From Spartobacteria bacterium LR76 (GTDB lineage: Bacteria > Verrucomicrobiota > Verrucomicrobiia > Chthoniobacterales > Terrimicrobiaceae), in assembly GCA_003054655.1 (NCBI GenBank), contig QAYZ01000015.1, positions 310,001 to 374,000 on the forward strand: a stretch of 64,000 nt of DNA, given 5' to 3'. This document shows, piece after piece, positions 43,314-51,854 of this stretch. A program made the position numbers and the translations under genes. The notes beneath the pieces were generated by a model. It was not told the origin of the DNA. It saw only the letters and a program-made list of their open reading frames with translations, and did no database searches. The number at the start of each line of letters is the position of its first letter. Within the stretch, counting starts at the first letter, position 1.

Positions 43314-44498
43314 TCATTCGCGAACAACGGCGCAGGAGGCATTGGTGTCGCGATAATCAGAAGGGCTCCGACCGCGATATTGGCGAAAGGTGCGGTAAAA
43401 CTTCCGTGGATTGTCAAATCCCGCCCGGGCGGCAATGTCGGAGACACTCAACCCCGTCTGGGAAAGCAACTGCTCGGCAAAACGCATGCGAGCCAGTTGA
43501 ATCTCGCGGTGGATGGTCGAGCCAAGTTTGTTCTGAAAGAGACGCTCGGCCGAGCGGCGGGCCATCTTCATAAAACGGCATACCTCGGAGACATCCAGCC
43601 CCTCCTTGCCAACATTTTCCTGAATGTGGCGCAGGGCATTCTGCAGCTCGGACTCCAGGGTGGATCGGAATCCGGTGGATTCCCGCGCCACCACACTCCC
43701 GGGCGGCAGGAAGACGGAGGACACGCGCGAGACTTTCCCCCGCATCAACCGATCCAGCATCTCGGCCGCCTGCCACCCGATCAGGTGAGCGGGGATTTCG
43801 ATACTGGAGAGCGGCGGCGAGGTGAGGCGGCATTCATACGGGTCGTTGTCCACGCCGAGGATGGCGACATCCTCAGGCACACGGAGGCCGGAAAGGCGGC
43901 AGATCTGGCAAAGCGTGCGGGCCGGGATGTCGTTCGAGGCCAGCACGGCGGCGGGCTTGGGAAGCTGGCGCAGCCACTCGGCGGCGCGCTTTTCCATGGC
44001 CGACCAGTCCTCGGTGATCGGGGTGCGCGGAAGAAACCGTGCGTGACAACTGGAGAGCTGGAACCCCTTCGCCAGCAATGCCCGCCGAAAGCCATCCTCC
44101 CGCCTTCGGGAAAAGGCTGCCGCCCGGCTGCCGAAGTAGCCGAACGAGCGATACCCGAGGGACAGAAAATAACCAGCCGCCTCCTCGCCCACCTTCTCGT
44201 GATCCACATCGACCACAGGGATCTCCACGTCATCCAGGGTATGCGTGATCGAGACGACGCGACCCGGCAGACTGACCAGCCTCTCCGCCAGCGTACGGTC
44301 GGAAAGGTGGGCAATGATTCCATGGGGCTTCCACCGCTTCAGCAACGGAAAGACCCGCGCATCGGGCGGAGCCTCGTGGTAAATCCATTCCGGGCGGCGT
44401 TCCTCGGCATAGGAAAGAATCCCGGACAGCACATCGCGGCAATATCCGAGATCCTGCCCGAGCAGGAGTGCAACCCGGAGTGTCGTGAAATGACTCAT
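43314..44498 (-). CDS. XylR-like regulator (sugar-binding + AraC HTH)
   Basis: A 394-residue regulator of the XylR type, with a LacI-like sugar-binding domain N-terminal (about 10-280) and an AraC HTH C-terminal (about 300-385). The binding domain begins [21 protein letters not shown] and contains [21 protein letters not shown] and [23 protein letters not shown], both typical. The HTH contains [22 protein letters not shown] and [27 protein letters not shown]. The ATG at 44498 (MSHFTTLRV) is preferred over the upstream one. It is divergent from the FGGY kinase by 55 bp and probably controls it in response to a pentose or uronate. Confidence 0.92.
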   Translation of the reverse strand: MSHFTTLRVALLLGQDLGYCRDVLSGILSYAEERRPEWIYHEAPPDARVFPLLKRWKPHGIIAHLSDRTLAERLVSLPGRVVSITHTLDDVEIPVVDVDHEKVGEEAAGYFLSLGYRSFGYFGSRAAAFSRRREDGFRRALLAKGFQLSSCHARFLPRTPITEDWSAMEKRAAEWLRQLPKPAAVLASNDIPARTLCQICRLSGLRVPEDVAILGVDNDPYECRLTSPPLSSIEIPAHLIGWQAAEMLDRLMRGKVSRVSSVFLPPGSVVARESTGFRSTLESELQNALRHIQENVGKEGLDVSEVCRFMKMARRSAERLFQNKLGSTIHREIQLARMRFAEQLLSQTGLSVSDIAARAGFDNPRKFYRTFRQYRGRSPSDYRDTNASCAVVRE

Positions 44499-44553
44499 AA
44501 ATGTCGCAAAATGGTATTTCAGGCCCAATGCATCTTCCATCAAAATCCTGGCA

Positions 44554-46209
44554 ATGAGTTATCTCCTCGGCATCGATGTCGGCACGGGAAGCGCCAGGGC
44601 CGGACTGTTCACCACGAAAGGCGCGCTGGTCGCCCATCATAGCCGGGAGATTCGGCTCTGGAGGCCGGAACCGGGATTCGTCGAGCAGTCCACCGAGAAC
44701 ATCTGGGCCGCCATCACCGAGTGCGTGCGAGAGGTTGTCCGGGCCTCCGGGGCGCGACCCGATGAGATTCTCGGCCTGGGTTTTGACGCCACCTGCTCGC
44801 TTGTCGCAGTGGATGAAAACGGGCAACCGGTTTCCGTAGCCCGCGATGGCAAGGCTGAGCGCAACGTCATCGTTTGGATGGATCATCGCGCGCTGGCGGA
44901 AACCGAGGAAGTCAACAGCCTGCCCGGCCATCCGGTCTACGATTATGTCGGCGGCCGGATTTCCCCGGAGATGCAGACTCCGAAGCTGCTCTGGCTGAAG
45001 CGCAATCTGCCCGACACCTGGAAACGCACGGCGCATTTCTTCGACCTGCCGGATTATCTCACCTACCGGGCGACGGGAGCCACGACCCGCTCCATCTGCT
45101 CGATGACATGCAAGTGGACCTATCTCGCCCATGAAAAGGCCGAAGGGCGCAGCGGCTGGAGCGACACGTTTTTTAAAGGTGTCGGACTCGGCGACCTCGT
45201 GACGGAGGGATATGCCCGCATCGGCACCAACGTCCAGCCCATGGGGTCGCCCATCGAGGGCGGACTCAGCGAGCAGGCGGCGGCGGTACTTGGCTTGCTG
45301 CCGGGAACGCCTGTAGGCGTCTCCATCATCGACGCCCACGCCGGAGGCCTCGGCACGATCGGGATGCAGCTTCCGGGAGCAGGCGATACAGACTTCGACA
45401 CCCGGCTGGCTCTCATCGGCGGCACATCCTCGTGCCACATGGTGGTGTCCCGATCCGGGCGGCGGATTCCCGGCGTGTGGGGACCGTACTGGTCATCCAT
45501 GGTGCCGGGCTTCTGGCTCAACGAAGGCGGACAGTCGGCAACAGGCGCCCTGGTCGACCACGTAATTTCCAACCATGGCGCAGCGGCGGAGGCCCGGGAG
45601 GCCGCGAAAGGTCAGGGAATCTCCATTTATGAATTTCTCAATGCCCGGCTGAGTGCGCTGGCGGAGACTGCCGATGTCGCCAGCTTGACGACCGAGCTTC
45701 ACGTCTGCCCGTACTTCCACGGAAACCGCTCTCCTCGGGCAAATCCCAGCCTGGTCGGAATGATCTCCGGATTGCACCTTTCCGCCAGCATCGACGACCT
45801 CGCCTTGCTTTATCTCGCGACGATCCAGGCCATCGCCTACGGCACCCGCCATATCATCGAGGCGATGAACTCCGCCGGCTACCGTATTGACACCCTCCTC
45901 TGCTGCGGAGGCGGCACGAAGAATCCCGTCTTCCTCCAGCAGCACGCCGACGCCACGGGCTGCCGCATCGTTCTTCCACAGGAACCCGAGGCGGTTCTGC
46001 TGGGAGCAGCAATGCTGGGAGCCGTCGCATCCGGAAAGGCCGCGACCATTGAGGAGGCGATGGCCTCCATGTCGGGGCCGGGACGAATCATCGAGCCAAA
46101 CCGGCAGACCCGCGCCTACCACGACGCCAAATACCGCGTCTTTCATCGTCTGTACGATGACCAGATCGCGTATCGCGAGCTGATGAACGAAAGCCATTCC
46201 AGGCATTAG
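44554..46209 (+). CDS. FGGY-family pentulose kinase
   Basis: A 551-residue sugar kinase that phosphorylates a pentulose, probably D-ribulose or L-ribulose. The N-terminal phosphate-binding motif is [19 protein letters not shown] follows near residue 109, and [11 protein letters not shown] plus GGTSSCHM are spelled as in the 5C carbohydrate kinase (FGGY/YDR109c-like) group. The C-terminal ATP motif is [19 protein letters not shown]. The combination suits the D-ribulokinase-like branch better than classic AraB. Its regulator is the divergent XylR-like gene; no isomerase or epimerase is adjacent. Confidence 0.88.
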   Translation: MSYLLGIDVGTGSARAGLFTTKGALVAHHSREIRLWRPEPGFVEQSTENIWAAITECVREVVRASGARPDEILGLGFDATCSLVAVDENGQPVSVARDGKAERNVIVWMDHRALAETEEVNSLPGHPVYDYVGGRISPEMQTPKLLWLKRNLPDTWKRTAHFFDLPDYLTYRATGATTRSICSMTCKWTYLAHEKAEGRSGWSDTFFKGVGLGDLVTEGYARIGTNVQPMGSPIEGGLSEQAAAVLGLLPGTPVGVSIIDAHAGGLGTIGMQLPGAGDTDFDTRLALIGGTSSCHMVVSRSGRRIPGVWGPYWSSMVPGFWLNEGGQSATGALVDHVISNHGAAAEAREAAKGQGISIYEFLNARLSALAETADVASLTTELHVCPYFHGNRSPRANPSLVGMISGLHLSASIDDLALLYLATIQAIAYGTRHIIEAMNSAGYRIDTLLCCGGGTKNPVFLQQHADATGCRIVLPQEPEAVLLGAAMLGAVASGKAATIEEAMASMSGPGRIIEPNRQTRAYHDAKYRVFHRLYDDQIAYRELMNESHSRH

Positions 46210-46242
46210 CCAACCCGCCCCAAAGCCGCCCGCCTTCACCTC

Positions 46243-46260
46243 ATAGGAAGACCTTCCTAT
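46243..46260. promoter_or_regulatory. Perfect 18-bp palindrome upstream of nitrogen operon
   Basis: ATAGGAAGACCTTCCTAT is an 8+8 bp perfect palindrome with a 2-bp centre, 35 bp upstream of the GlnT-like start. Its size fits LuxR-family operators, and the operon encodes a LuxR regulator. Confidence 0.6.
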
Positions 46261-46295
46261 TGTTGCCCGGGCCGCCTGCGGACACAGTGATCCGC

Positions 46296-47648
46296 ATGGG
46301 CGCTGTTGACGCTATCAAGCAGGATTTGTTGGCCAAAGGGGTGAAGTATTGCATCGGAGCCTACGTGGACATCCACGGGGTGCCGAAGGGCAAGGTCGTC
46401 CCCATTTCGCATTTCGAGGACTTTGCGGCAGGATCGGAACTCTATACGGGATACGCTCTCGACGGTCTCGGCCAGAGTCCGAACGACGATGAAATCGCCT
46501 CCGTGCCAGACCTTGAGCGGGGCATTCAACTGCCCTGGCAAAAGGAGGTCGCGTGGTTCCCGGCAGACAACACCTATCACGGTGAACCCTATCTGCTGAA
46601 CACCCGCACCCTATTGAAAAAGGTACTCGCTGACGCAGCGGCCAAGGGGTGGAAATTCAACCTCGGCATCGAGTGCGAGGTGTACTTCCTCAAGCTCACG
46701 GACGAGGGCGGACTCGCGGTGGAGAATCCCGACGACAACCTGATGAAGCCCTGCTACGACGTGAAGCGATTCCTCGACAGCTATGGCCTCATTGATGAGA
46801 TCGCGAGCACGATCGAGGAACTCGGCTGGGGGCTGTATTCGTTTGATCACGAGGACGGGAACGGGCAGTTCGAGTTCGATTTCGAGTACTCGGACGCGCT
46901 CACGATGTGCGACCGCTATGTTTTCTTCCGCTATATGGCGAAGAAGATCGCCGCAAAGTACGGCCTCATCGCGACCTTCATGCCCAAGCCCTTCGCCGAC
47001 AAGACCGGAAACGGGGCGCACTTCAACATGTCGCTCGCCGACATCGAAACCGGTGCAAATCTTTTCAAGCAGGCCGACCGCAGCGATCCGCATGGCCTCG
47101 GCCTTTCGACACTCGGCTATCACTACACCGCAGGCATCCTGAAGCATGGCCGAGCGCTCTGCGCCGCGTGGGCGCCGACGGTGAACAGCTACAAGCGACT
47201 CGTCCGGCGGGGCCTGATGGGCTACTACTCGTGGGCTCCGGTATTCAACTCCTTCGGCACGAACAACCGGACCAACTCCGTGCGCATCCCGATGGCGGGC
47301 GGCCGGGTGGAATCCCGCAATGCCGACTCCGCCTGCAATCCCTATCTCGCCGCCGCGCTCGCGCTCGCCGCAGGAATGGAGGGCATCGAGGGTCAGCTCG
47401 ATCCCGGCGCTCCGCGGTCGGAGAATCTCTACGCCTACAGCGACGAACAGCTCGCCGGGATCGGCGTGCAGTCGCTGCCCCGCTCGCTCGGTGAGGCTAT
47501 CGACGCCTTTGCGGGAGATCCCTTCATCACGCAGGTGCTCGGCCAGGAACTGCGCGACGAATTCATCAAGTACAAATCCGCTGAATGGGAGGAGTACAAC
47601 CTCACCATCTCGCCATGGGAGATCAAGAAATACGCCCGACTGTATTGA
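46296..47648 (+). CDS. GlnT/GMAS-type glutamine synthetase-like ligase
   Basis: ATP-dependent ligase of the glutamine synthetase fold, 450 residues, joining ammonia or an amine to glutamate. The N-terminus reads [21 protein letters not shown], which is like the GlnT/gamma-glutamylmethylamide synthetase clade rather than GlnA. Metal-site elements include [10 protein letters not shown], and [26 protein letters not shown] and [11 protein letters not shown] are further catalytic blocks. ATG 46296 is preferred over the upstream TTG and GTG. It is the first of seven tightly spaced genes, which supports assimilation of nitrogen released or imported by the rest. It could ligate ammonia or a primary amine. 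Confidence 0.9.
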   Translation: MGAVDAIKQDLLAKGVKYCIGAYVDIHGVPKGKVVPISHFEDFAAGSELYTGYALDGLGQSPNDDEIASVPDLERGIQLPWQKEVAWFPADNTYHGEPYLLNTRTLLKKVLADAAAKGWKFNLGIECEVYFLKLTDEGGLAVENPDDNLMKPCYDVKRFLDSYGLIDEIASTIEELGWGLYSFDHEDGNGQFEFDFEYSDALTMCDRYVFFRYMAKKIAAKYGLIATFMPKPFADKTGNGAHFNMSLADIETGANLFKQADRSDPHGLGLSTLGYHYTAGILKHGRALCAAWAPTVNSYKRLVRRGLMGYYSWAPVFNSFGTNNRTNSVRIPMAGGRVESRNADSACNPYLAAALALAAGMEGIEGQLDPGAPRSENLYAYSDEQLAGIGVQSLPRSLGEAIDAFAGDPFITQVLGQELRDEFIKYKSAEWEEYNLTISPWEIKKYARLY

Positions 47649-47675
47649 CAACTTCCGAGCGGGGAGCCCGGTAAG

Positions 47676-48512
47676 ATGACCGGACTCCTCAGCCCGCGAC
47701 GCCCGATACCGCGGCCCTTTTACTGGGCTTCCGCGGTACTGGGCTTCGTCGTCCTGTTATGCGTCTGGGAGTGGGCGGCGGGTTACTACGCGGCGCAGGG
47801 AAAGCAGGTACTCTTCCCCTCGCCCGCCGCCGTCGGGCAGGTGATGCAAAACATGGTGCGCGGCGCGACCACCGGGCAGGAACCAGCCGCCCGCGAGTTT
47901 CAGAATTTCGCCGCCGACCTGCGGATCAGCTTTTTCCGCGTCACCGCCGCCTTTGCCCTGGCTGCGCTGACCGCGATTCCGCTCGGGGTCATGATTGGCT
48001 CGTACCGGATGGGAGAGGCCTTCATCCAGCCGGTGACGGAATTCATCCGTTACATCCCTGTCCCGGCGCTCATCCCCCTGCTGATCGTGATCTTCGGGAT
48101 CGAGGAAACCTCGAAGATCATGCTGATCTATCTCGGCACCTTCTTTCAGCTCATGCTCATGGTCTCCGACGAAATCCGGCGCGTGCCTTACGATCTGGTG
48201 CAGGCGGTTTACACCATGGGCGGTACGCGGCGCGAGGCCGTGACGGAGGTGCTGCTGCCCGCCTCCTGGCCCGGCATCGTGGACGCACTGCGGCTGTGCA
48301 ATGGCTGGGCCTGGTCGTGGCTCATCGTGGCGGAACTCGTCGCGGCCAATGAGGGCATGGGCTTCCGCATCGTGAAGTACCAGCGGTTCCTCCAGACGGA
48401 CAAAATCTTCTTCTACCTCGTCGCGCTCGGAGTCATCGGGCTGCTGCTCGACCTCGCCTTCCGCCTCTTCAGCAAGATCGCGTTCCGCTGGAACGTCGCC
48501 GCCCGCAACTGA
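47676..48512 (+). CDS. SsuC/TauC-type ABC permease
   Basis: A 278-residue inner-membrane permease with about six TM segments. The EAA loop is YTMGGTRREAVTEVLLPASWPGI, spelled as in nitrate/sulfonate/taurine transporters. The hydrophobic segments at about 18-36, 90-110 and 140-155 flank EFIRYIPVPALIPLLIVIFG, a family hallmark. It is 27 bp after the GlnT-like gene and 2 bp before its ATPase. Confidence 0.93.
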   Translation: MTGLLSPRRPIPRPFYWASAVLGFVVLLCVWEWAAGYYAAQGKQVLFPSPAAVGQVMQNMVRGATTGQEPAAREFQNFAADLRISFFRVTAAFALAALTAIPLGVMIGSYRMGEAFIQPVTEFIRYIPVPALIPLLIVIFGIEETSKIMLIYLGTFFQLMLMVSDEIRRVPYDLVQAVYTMGGTRREAVTEVLLPASWPGIVDALRLCNGWAWSWLIVAELVAANEGMGFRIVKYQRFLQTDKIFFYLVALGVIGLLLDLAFRLFSKIAFRWNVAARN

Positions 48513-48514
48513 CC

Positions 48515-49396
48515 ATGGCGCTGGAACTTTCCCATATCACCAAGACCTTCCGCTCCGGCGGCGCGGAGGTGTGCGCCCTGCAGGATTGCACCTTTACCGT
48601 GAACGACGGCGAGTTTGTCTCGCTCATCGGGCCGTCGGGCTGTGGGAAATCGACGCTGCTCTACATCGCCGCCGGCCTGGAGGAGGCCACCTCGGGAAGC
48701 GTGATGCTGGACGACTGCGACTTGAGCGGGCCGGGCAAGGATCGCGGGATGGTTTTCCAAAACTACACGCTCTACCCATGGCTCACGGTGGAGCAGAACA
48801 TCAAGTTCCCCTTCCGCCTCAAGGCCAACACGGATTACGCCCGCCCGAGCGCCGCCATCATGAGCGACGTCGAATACGCCGGGCATCTGCTGGAGATCAT
48901 GGGACTCGCCCAGTTCCGCCACCGCTACCCGCGTGAACTCTCCGGCGGCATGAAGCAACGCGTCGCCATCGCACGCGCCTTGACCAACAAGCCGCGCATC
49001 CTCCTGATGGACGAGCCCTTCGGCGCGCTCGACGCCCAGACCCGCGAGGAACTCCAGGAGTTGATGCTGCTCCTCGGCCTTTACGAGAAAACCACCACGC
49101 TGCTCGTCACGCATGACATCGAGGAGGCCATCTATCTCGCCGACCGCATCGTGGTCCTTTCCGCCCGACCGGGCCGCATCCTCGAGGAAATCAAAGTCCC
49201 CTTCCCCAAGGACCGCCTCCTCGACATCAAGCTCACACCGGAGTTTCTCGCACTCAAGCGCCAGCTCGTCGATCTGCTCCACGCAGGAGGTCGCTCCTCC
49301 TCCGGCCGGGCCGAAATCCTCGAGCGCCTCGGCCAGCATTTCCACGCCACGACCGGCTCACCGGTCACCACCACGACAAACCAGCAACAACCATGA
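48515..49396 (+). CDS. SsuB/TauB-type ABC ATPase
   Basis: A 293-residue ATPase for the importer. Walker A is GPSGCGKST (39-47), the Q-loop is in MVFQNYTLYPWLTV, the signature is LSGGMKQRVAIARA (142-155), Walker B is LLMDEPFGALDAQTR, and the switch His is in LLVTHDIEEAIYLADR. This is the NrtD/SsuB/TauB pattern. The C-terminus has a longer Ser/Thr-rich tail. Its stop overlaps the next start as ATGA (49393-49396). Confidence 0.95.
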   Translation: MALELSHITKTFRSGGAEVCALQDCTFTVNDGEFVSLIGPSGCGKSTLLYIAAGLEEATSGSVMLDDCDLSGPGKDRGMVFQNYTLYPWLTVEQNIKFPFRLKANTDYARPSAAIMSDVEYAGHLLEIMGLAQFRHRYPRELSGGMKQRVAIARALTNKPRILLMDEPFGALDAQTREELQELMLLLGLYEKTTTLLVTHDIEEAIYLADRIVVLSARPGRILEEIKVPFPKDRLLDIKLTPEFLALKRQLVDLLHAGGRSSSGRAEILERLGQHFHATTGSPVTTTTNQQQP

Positions 49397-50346
49397 AACA
49401 CACCATGAAAGCCATCGCCGCACTCCTGGTCGCGGCCCTTACCGGATCGGCTCACGCCGCCGAAACCAAGCCCCTGAAGGTCGGATACAACAACTGGGTT
49501 GGATTCATCGCCTTCTTCGTCGCCCAGGATAAAGGGTATTTCAAACAGGCCGGGCTCGACGTGCAGCCCAAGGTCTTCAGCGCGCCGGGCGAGGGTCTTG
49601 TGCCGCTGATCTCGGGCGATCTCGACATTCATCTCTCGACGGTCGACGCCGCGATCCTGCGCTCCGCCAATGCGCCGGGTTCTCTCAAAGTCGTCGCGCT
49701 CGTCGACACCTCGGCGGGTGCCGATGCCGTGCTTGGAGGCCCGGCGGTGAAGACGCCTGCCGACCTGAAGGGCAAAAAAATCGCCGTGACCTTGGGCGAA
49801 TGCAACGAGGTGCTCCTGCAAAAGGCCCTGCAAGCCGGCGGCCTGACCGAAAAGGACGTGACCCTCGTCAACATGGACCCGGACGCCGCCGGCACCGCCC
49901 TTAAGGCCGGAAACGTCGAGGCTGCCGTGACCTGGGAGCCGTGGATCAGCCAGCTCGTCGGAGCAGGAAATGCCAATGCCGTCTTCACCTCGAAACAGGC
50001 ACCAAACGTGCTTACCGATTGCGTGGTCATCAGCGCACAGGGTGAAAAAGCCAAGAAGGCGGAAATCGCCGCGTTCCTCGCCGCCATGAACAAGGCCACG
50101 GAATTCGTCAAGGCACACCCCGATGAAGCCGCCGCCATCGCAGGCAAGGCGCTGGAGGTTCCTGCCGAGGACATCAAGGGCATGCTTGGCAAGGTCACGC
50201 TCTACGATCTGGCCACCAGCTCCGCCCAGATGAAGGGCGAGGCCGCAAAAAGCGCGGATGAACTGCTCCTCTTCTTCAAAAACAAGGGTTCCGTCGACAA
50301 GGACGCCACCGTGGCTGGCCTGCTGGCTCCCGACTTCGCCAAATAG
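49393..50346 (+). CDS. ABC substrate-binding protein (SsuA/NMT1 type)
   Basis: A 317-residue periplasmic binding protein with signal peptide MKHTMKAIAALLVAALTGSAHA. The mature N-terminus LKVGYNNWVGFIAFFVAQDKGYFKQAGLDVQ is the hallmark start of NitT/TauT-type proteins, and DLDIHLSTVDAAIL and AVTWEPWISQLV follow. Ligands in this family are aromatic or small nitrogen and sulfur compounds; here the operon suggests a nitrogen compound. ATGA overlap with the ATPase. Confidence 0.94.
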   Translation: MKHTMKAIAALLVAALTGSAHAAETKPLKVGYNNWVGFIAFFVAQDKGYFKQAGLDVQPKVFSAPGEGLVPLISGDLDIHLSTVDAAILRSANAPGSLKVVALVDTSAGADAVLGGPAVKTPADLKGKKIAVTLGECNEVLLQKALQAGGLTEKDVTLVNMDPDAAGTALKAGNVEAAVTWEPWISQLVGAGNANAVFTSKQAPNVLTDCVVISAQGEKAKKAEIAAFLAAMNKATEFVKAHPDEAAAIAGKALEVPAEDIKGMLGKVTLYDLATSSAQMKGEAAKSADELLLFFKNKGSVDKDATVAGLLAPDFAK

Positions 50347-50353
50347 ACAGACC

Positions 50354-50983
50354 ATGAACGACTTCGGCCTTTTGATGATCGACTTCCAGAGGGACTTCTG
50401 CGCCCGGGGTGGCTACAGCGACCTCTGCGGGGGACTGGACTGGGTGCTGCCTATTTTGCCCAATGCCGTCCGCCTTCTGGAAGCGGCGCGAGAGGCCGGA
50501 GCGTTCATTGTTCACACCCGCGAAGGCTACGCGCCCGACCTGTCGGATTGCCCGCCCGTGCGGGTGGAGCGTTCGCGCAAGGCAGGCGGAGAGTACGGCA
50601 GCCAGGGGCCTCTTGGTCGCCTGATGATTCGCGGGGAATACGGACACGACTTCGTAGACGAACTCCAGCCGCTACCCGGCGAAACGGTGCTGGATAAAAA
50701 TACGTACGGGGCTTTTGCCAAATCCCACCTTGAGACCCTGCTTAAGGAAAACGGCGTGCGCCGGCTCGCCATCGCGGGCGTGACCGCCGATGTGTGCGTG
50801 CATACCACTTTGCGAGAAGCGGCAGACCGGGGGTTCGACTGCTACTACGTTCGCGACGCCATTTCGACTTTCGACCCGGAGATCCGCCGCGCCTGTGAAA
50901 TGATGGTGAATCAGGAGGGCGGCATCTGGGGGCAGCTCGTCACCGTTGAGGAAATCGTCTCGCTTTGGAGGGCGGCGCGATGA
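50354..50983 (+). CDS. Isochorismatase-family amidohydrolase, biuret hydrolase-like
   Basis: A 209-residue cysteine hydrolase. The catalytic triad is visible: Asp10 (LLMIDFQRDFC), Lys115 (VLDKNTYGAF), and Cys148 (AGVTADVCVHTTLREA). HTREGYAPDL, and the block GPLGRLMIRGEYGHDFVDELQPLPGE, follow the pattern I recall for biuret hydrolase and ureidoacrylate hydrolase, rather than nicotinamidase. It probably cleaves an amide or ureide. It lies 7 bp after the binding protein and overlaps the deacetylase-like gene by ATGA. Confidence 0.9.
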   Translation: MNDFGLLMIDFQRDFCARGGYSDLCGGLDWVLPILPNAVRLLEAAREAGAFIVHTREGYAPDLSDCPPVRVERSRKAGGEYGSQGPLGRLMIRGEYGHDFVDELQPLPGETVLDKNTYGAFAKSHLETLLKENGVRRLAIAGVTADVCVHTTLREAADRGFDCYYVRDAISTFDPEIRRACEMMVNQEGGIWGQLVTVEEIVSLWRAAR

Positions 50984-51846
50984 GCGCGTTTTCCCCGCCA
51001 CCGCGATTCACCTGGCCGGGTGGAGCCAAGGTCGCCGTCATGCTATGTTTCGATGTCGATGGCGAAACGACTGCCTTGGAACACGACCCCGCCCTGGCCA
51101 AGCGCCTGACCACCATGTCGCAATGCGAGTATGGCCCGACCGTGGGTGTGCCGCGTTTGCTCGGTCTTCTCGATCATTGCCAGGTGCCCGCCACGTTTTT
51201 TATCCCGGGGTACATCGCCGAGCACCACCCGGAGATGACTCACGCGGTGCAGGCCGCCGGGCACGAGATCGGCCTGCATGGCTATCTGCATGAGCGGCTG
51301 ATCACGCTCAACGAAACCCAGGAGGAGGCGATCCTGCAAAAGAGCTTCACCATCCTGGAGGATCTCACCGGCACGCGTCCTGTCGGGTATCGCGCGCCGT
51401 GGTTTGAACTGAACCCCTGGACGCCCTCGGTCCTGCAGCGCAACGGCGTCTTCTATGTCGCCAGCGCCATGGGTGATGATGTGCCCTACCGCCATCACAA
51501 CGGCCTCATCGAAATCCCCGGCCAGTGGATGCTGGAGGATTGGGAGCAGTTTGCCTTCAATGCCGATCCGGCGTGGGGCTCGATCCCGGAGAATTGCGAC
51601 AAGGTCTTCGATCTCTGGTGGAAGGAATTTGAGGCCATGTACGATTTCGGCTGCTGCTTTGTACTCACCCTCCATCCATGGCTATCAGGCCGCCCGTCGC
51701 GGGTTCGGCTGCTGGAAAGGCTGATCAATGCCATGAAGGCCAAGCCCGGCGTGTGGTTTGCGCGCGGCGCGGAGATCGCCCGCTGGTACGACCAGACGCC
51801 GGACGCCCGGCGGGAGGTTGATTTCGACCGACTCGCGGGTAAATAG
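50980..51846 (+). CDS. NodB/PuuE-like deacetylase, possible cyclic-imide hydrolase
   Basis: A 288-residue cytoplasmic protein of the polysaccharide-deacetylase fold with no signal peptide. The metal-binding motif is CFDVDGET (Asp25, Asp27), followed by HEIGLHGYLHE (His95, His100, His104), the RAPWFEL motif (138-144) and LTLHPWLSGRPSR near the C-terminus. This wording is closest to the PuuE-allantoinase and cyclic-imidase-like subgroup, not secreted chitin or peptidoglycan deacetylases. Ring opening of an imide or ureide is the inferred reaction. It starts at ATG 50980 in an ATGA overlap and is 8 bp before the LuxR gene. Confidence 0.88.
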   Translation: MSAFSPPPRFTWPGGAKVAVMLCFDVDGETTALEHDPALAKRLTTMSQCEYGPTVGVPRLLGLLDHCQVPATFFIPGYIAEHHPEMTHAVQAAGHEIGLHGYLHERLITLNETQEEAILQKSFTILEDLTGTRPVGYRAPWFELNPWTPSVLQRNGVFYVASAMGDDVPYRHHNGLIEIPGQWMLEDWEQFAFNADPAWGSIPENCDKVFDLWWKEFEAMYDFGCCFVLTLHPWLSGRPSRVRLLERLINAMKAKPGVWFARGAEIARWYDQTPDARREVDFDRLAGK

Positions 51847-51854
51847 GATATCGC

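Noticed and set aside
46260-46295. Earlier TTG start for the GlnT-like gene
   Set aside because: It would place the start at the edge of the 18-bp palindrome and add residues unlike the family; ATG 46296 fits better.
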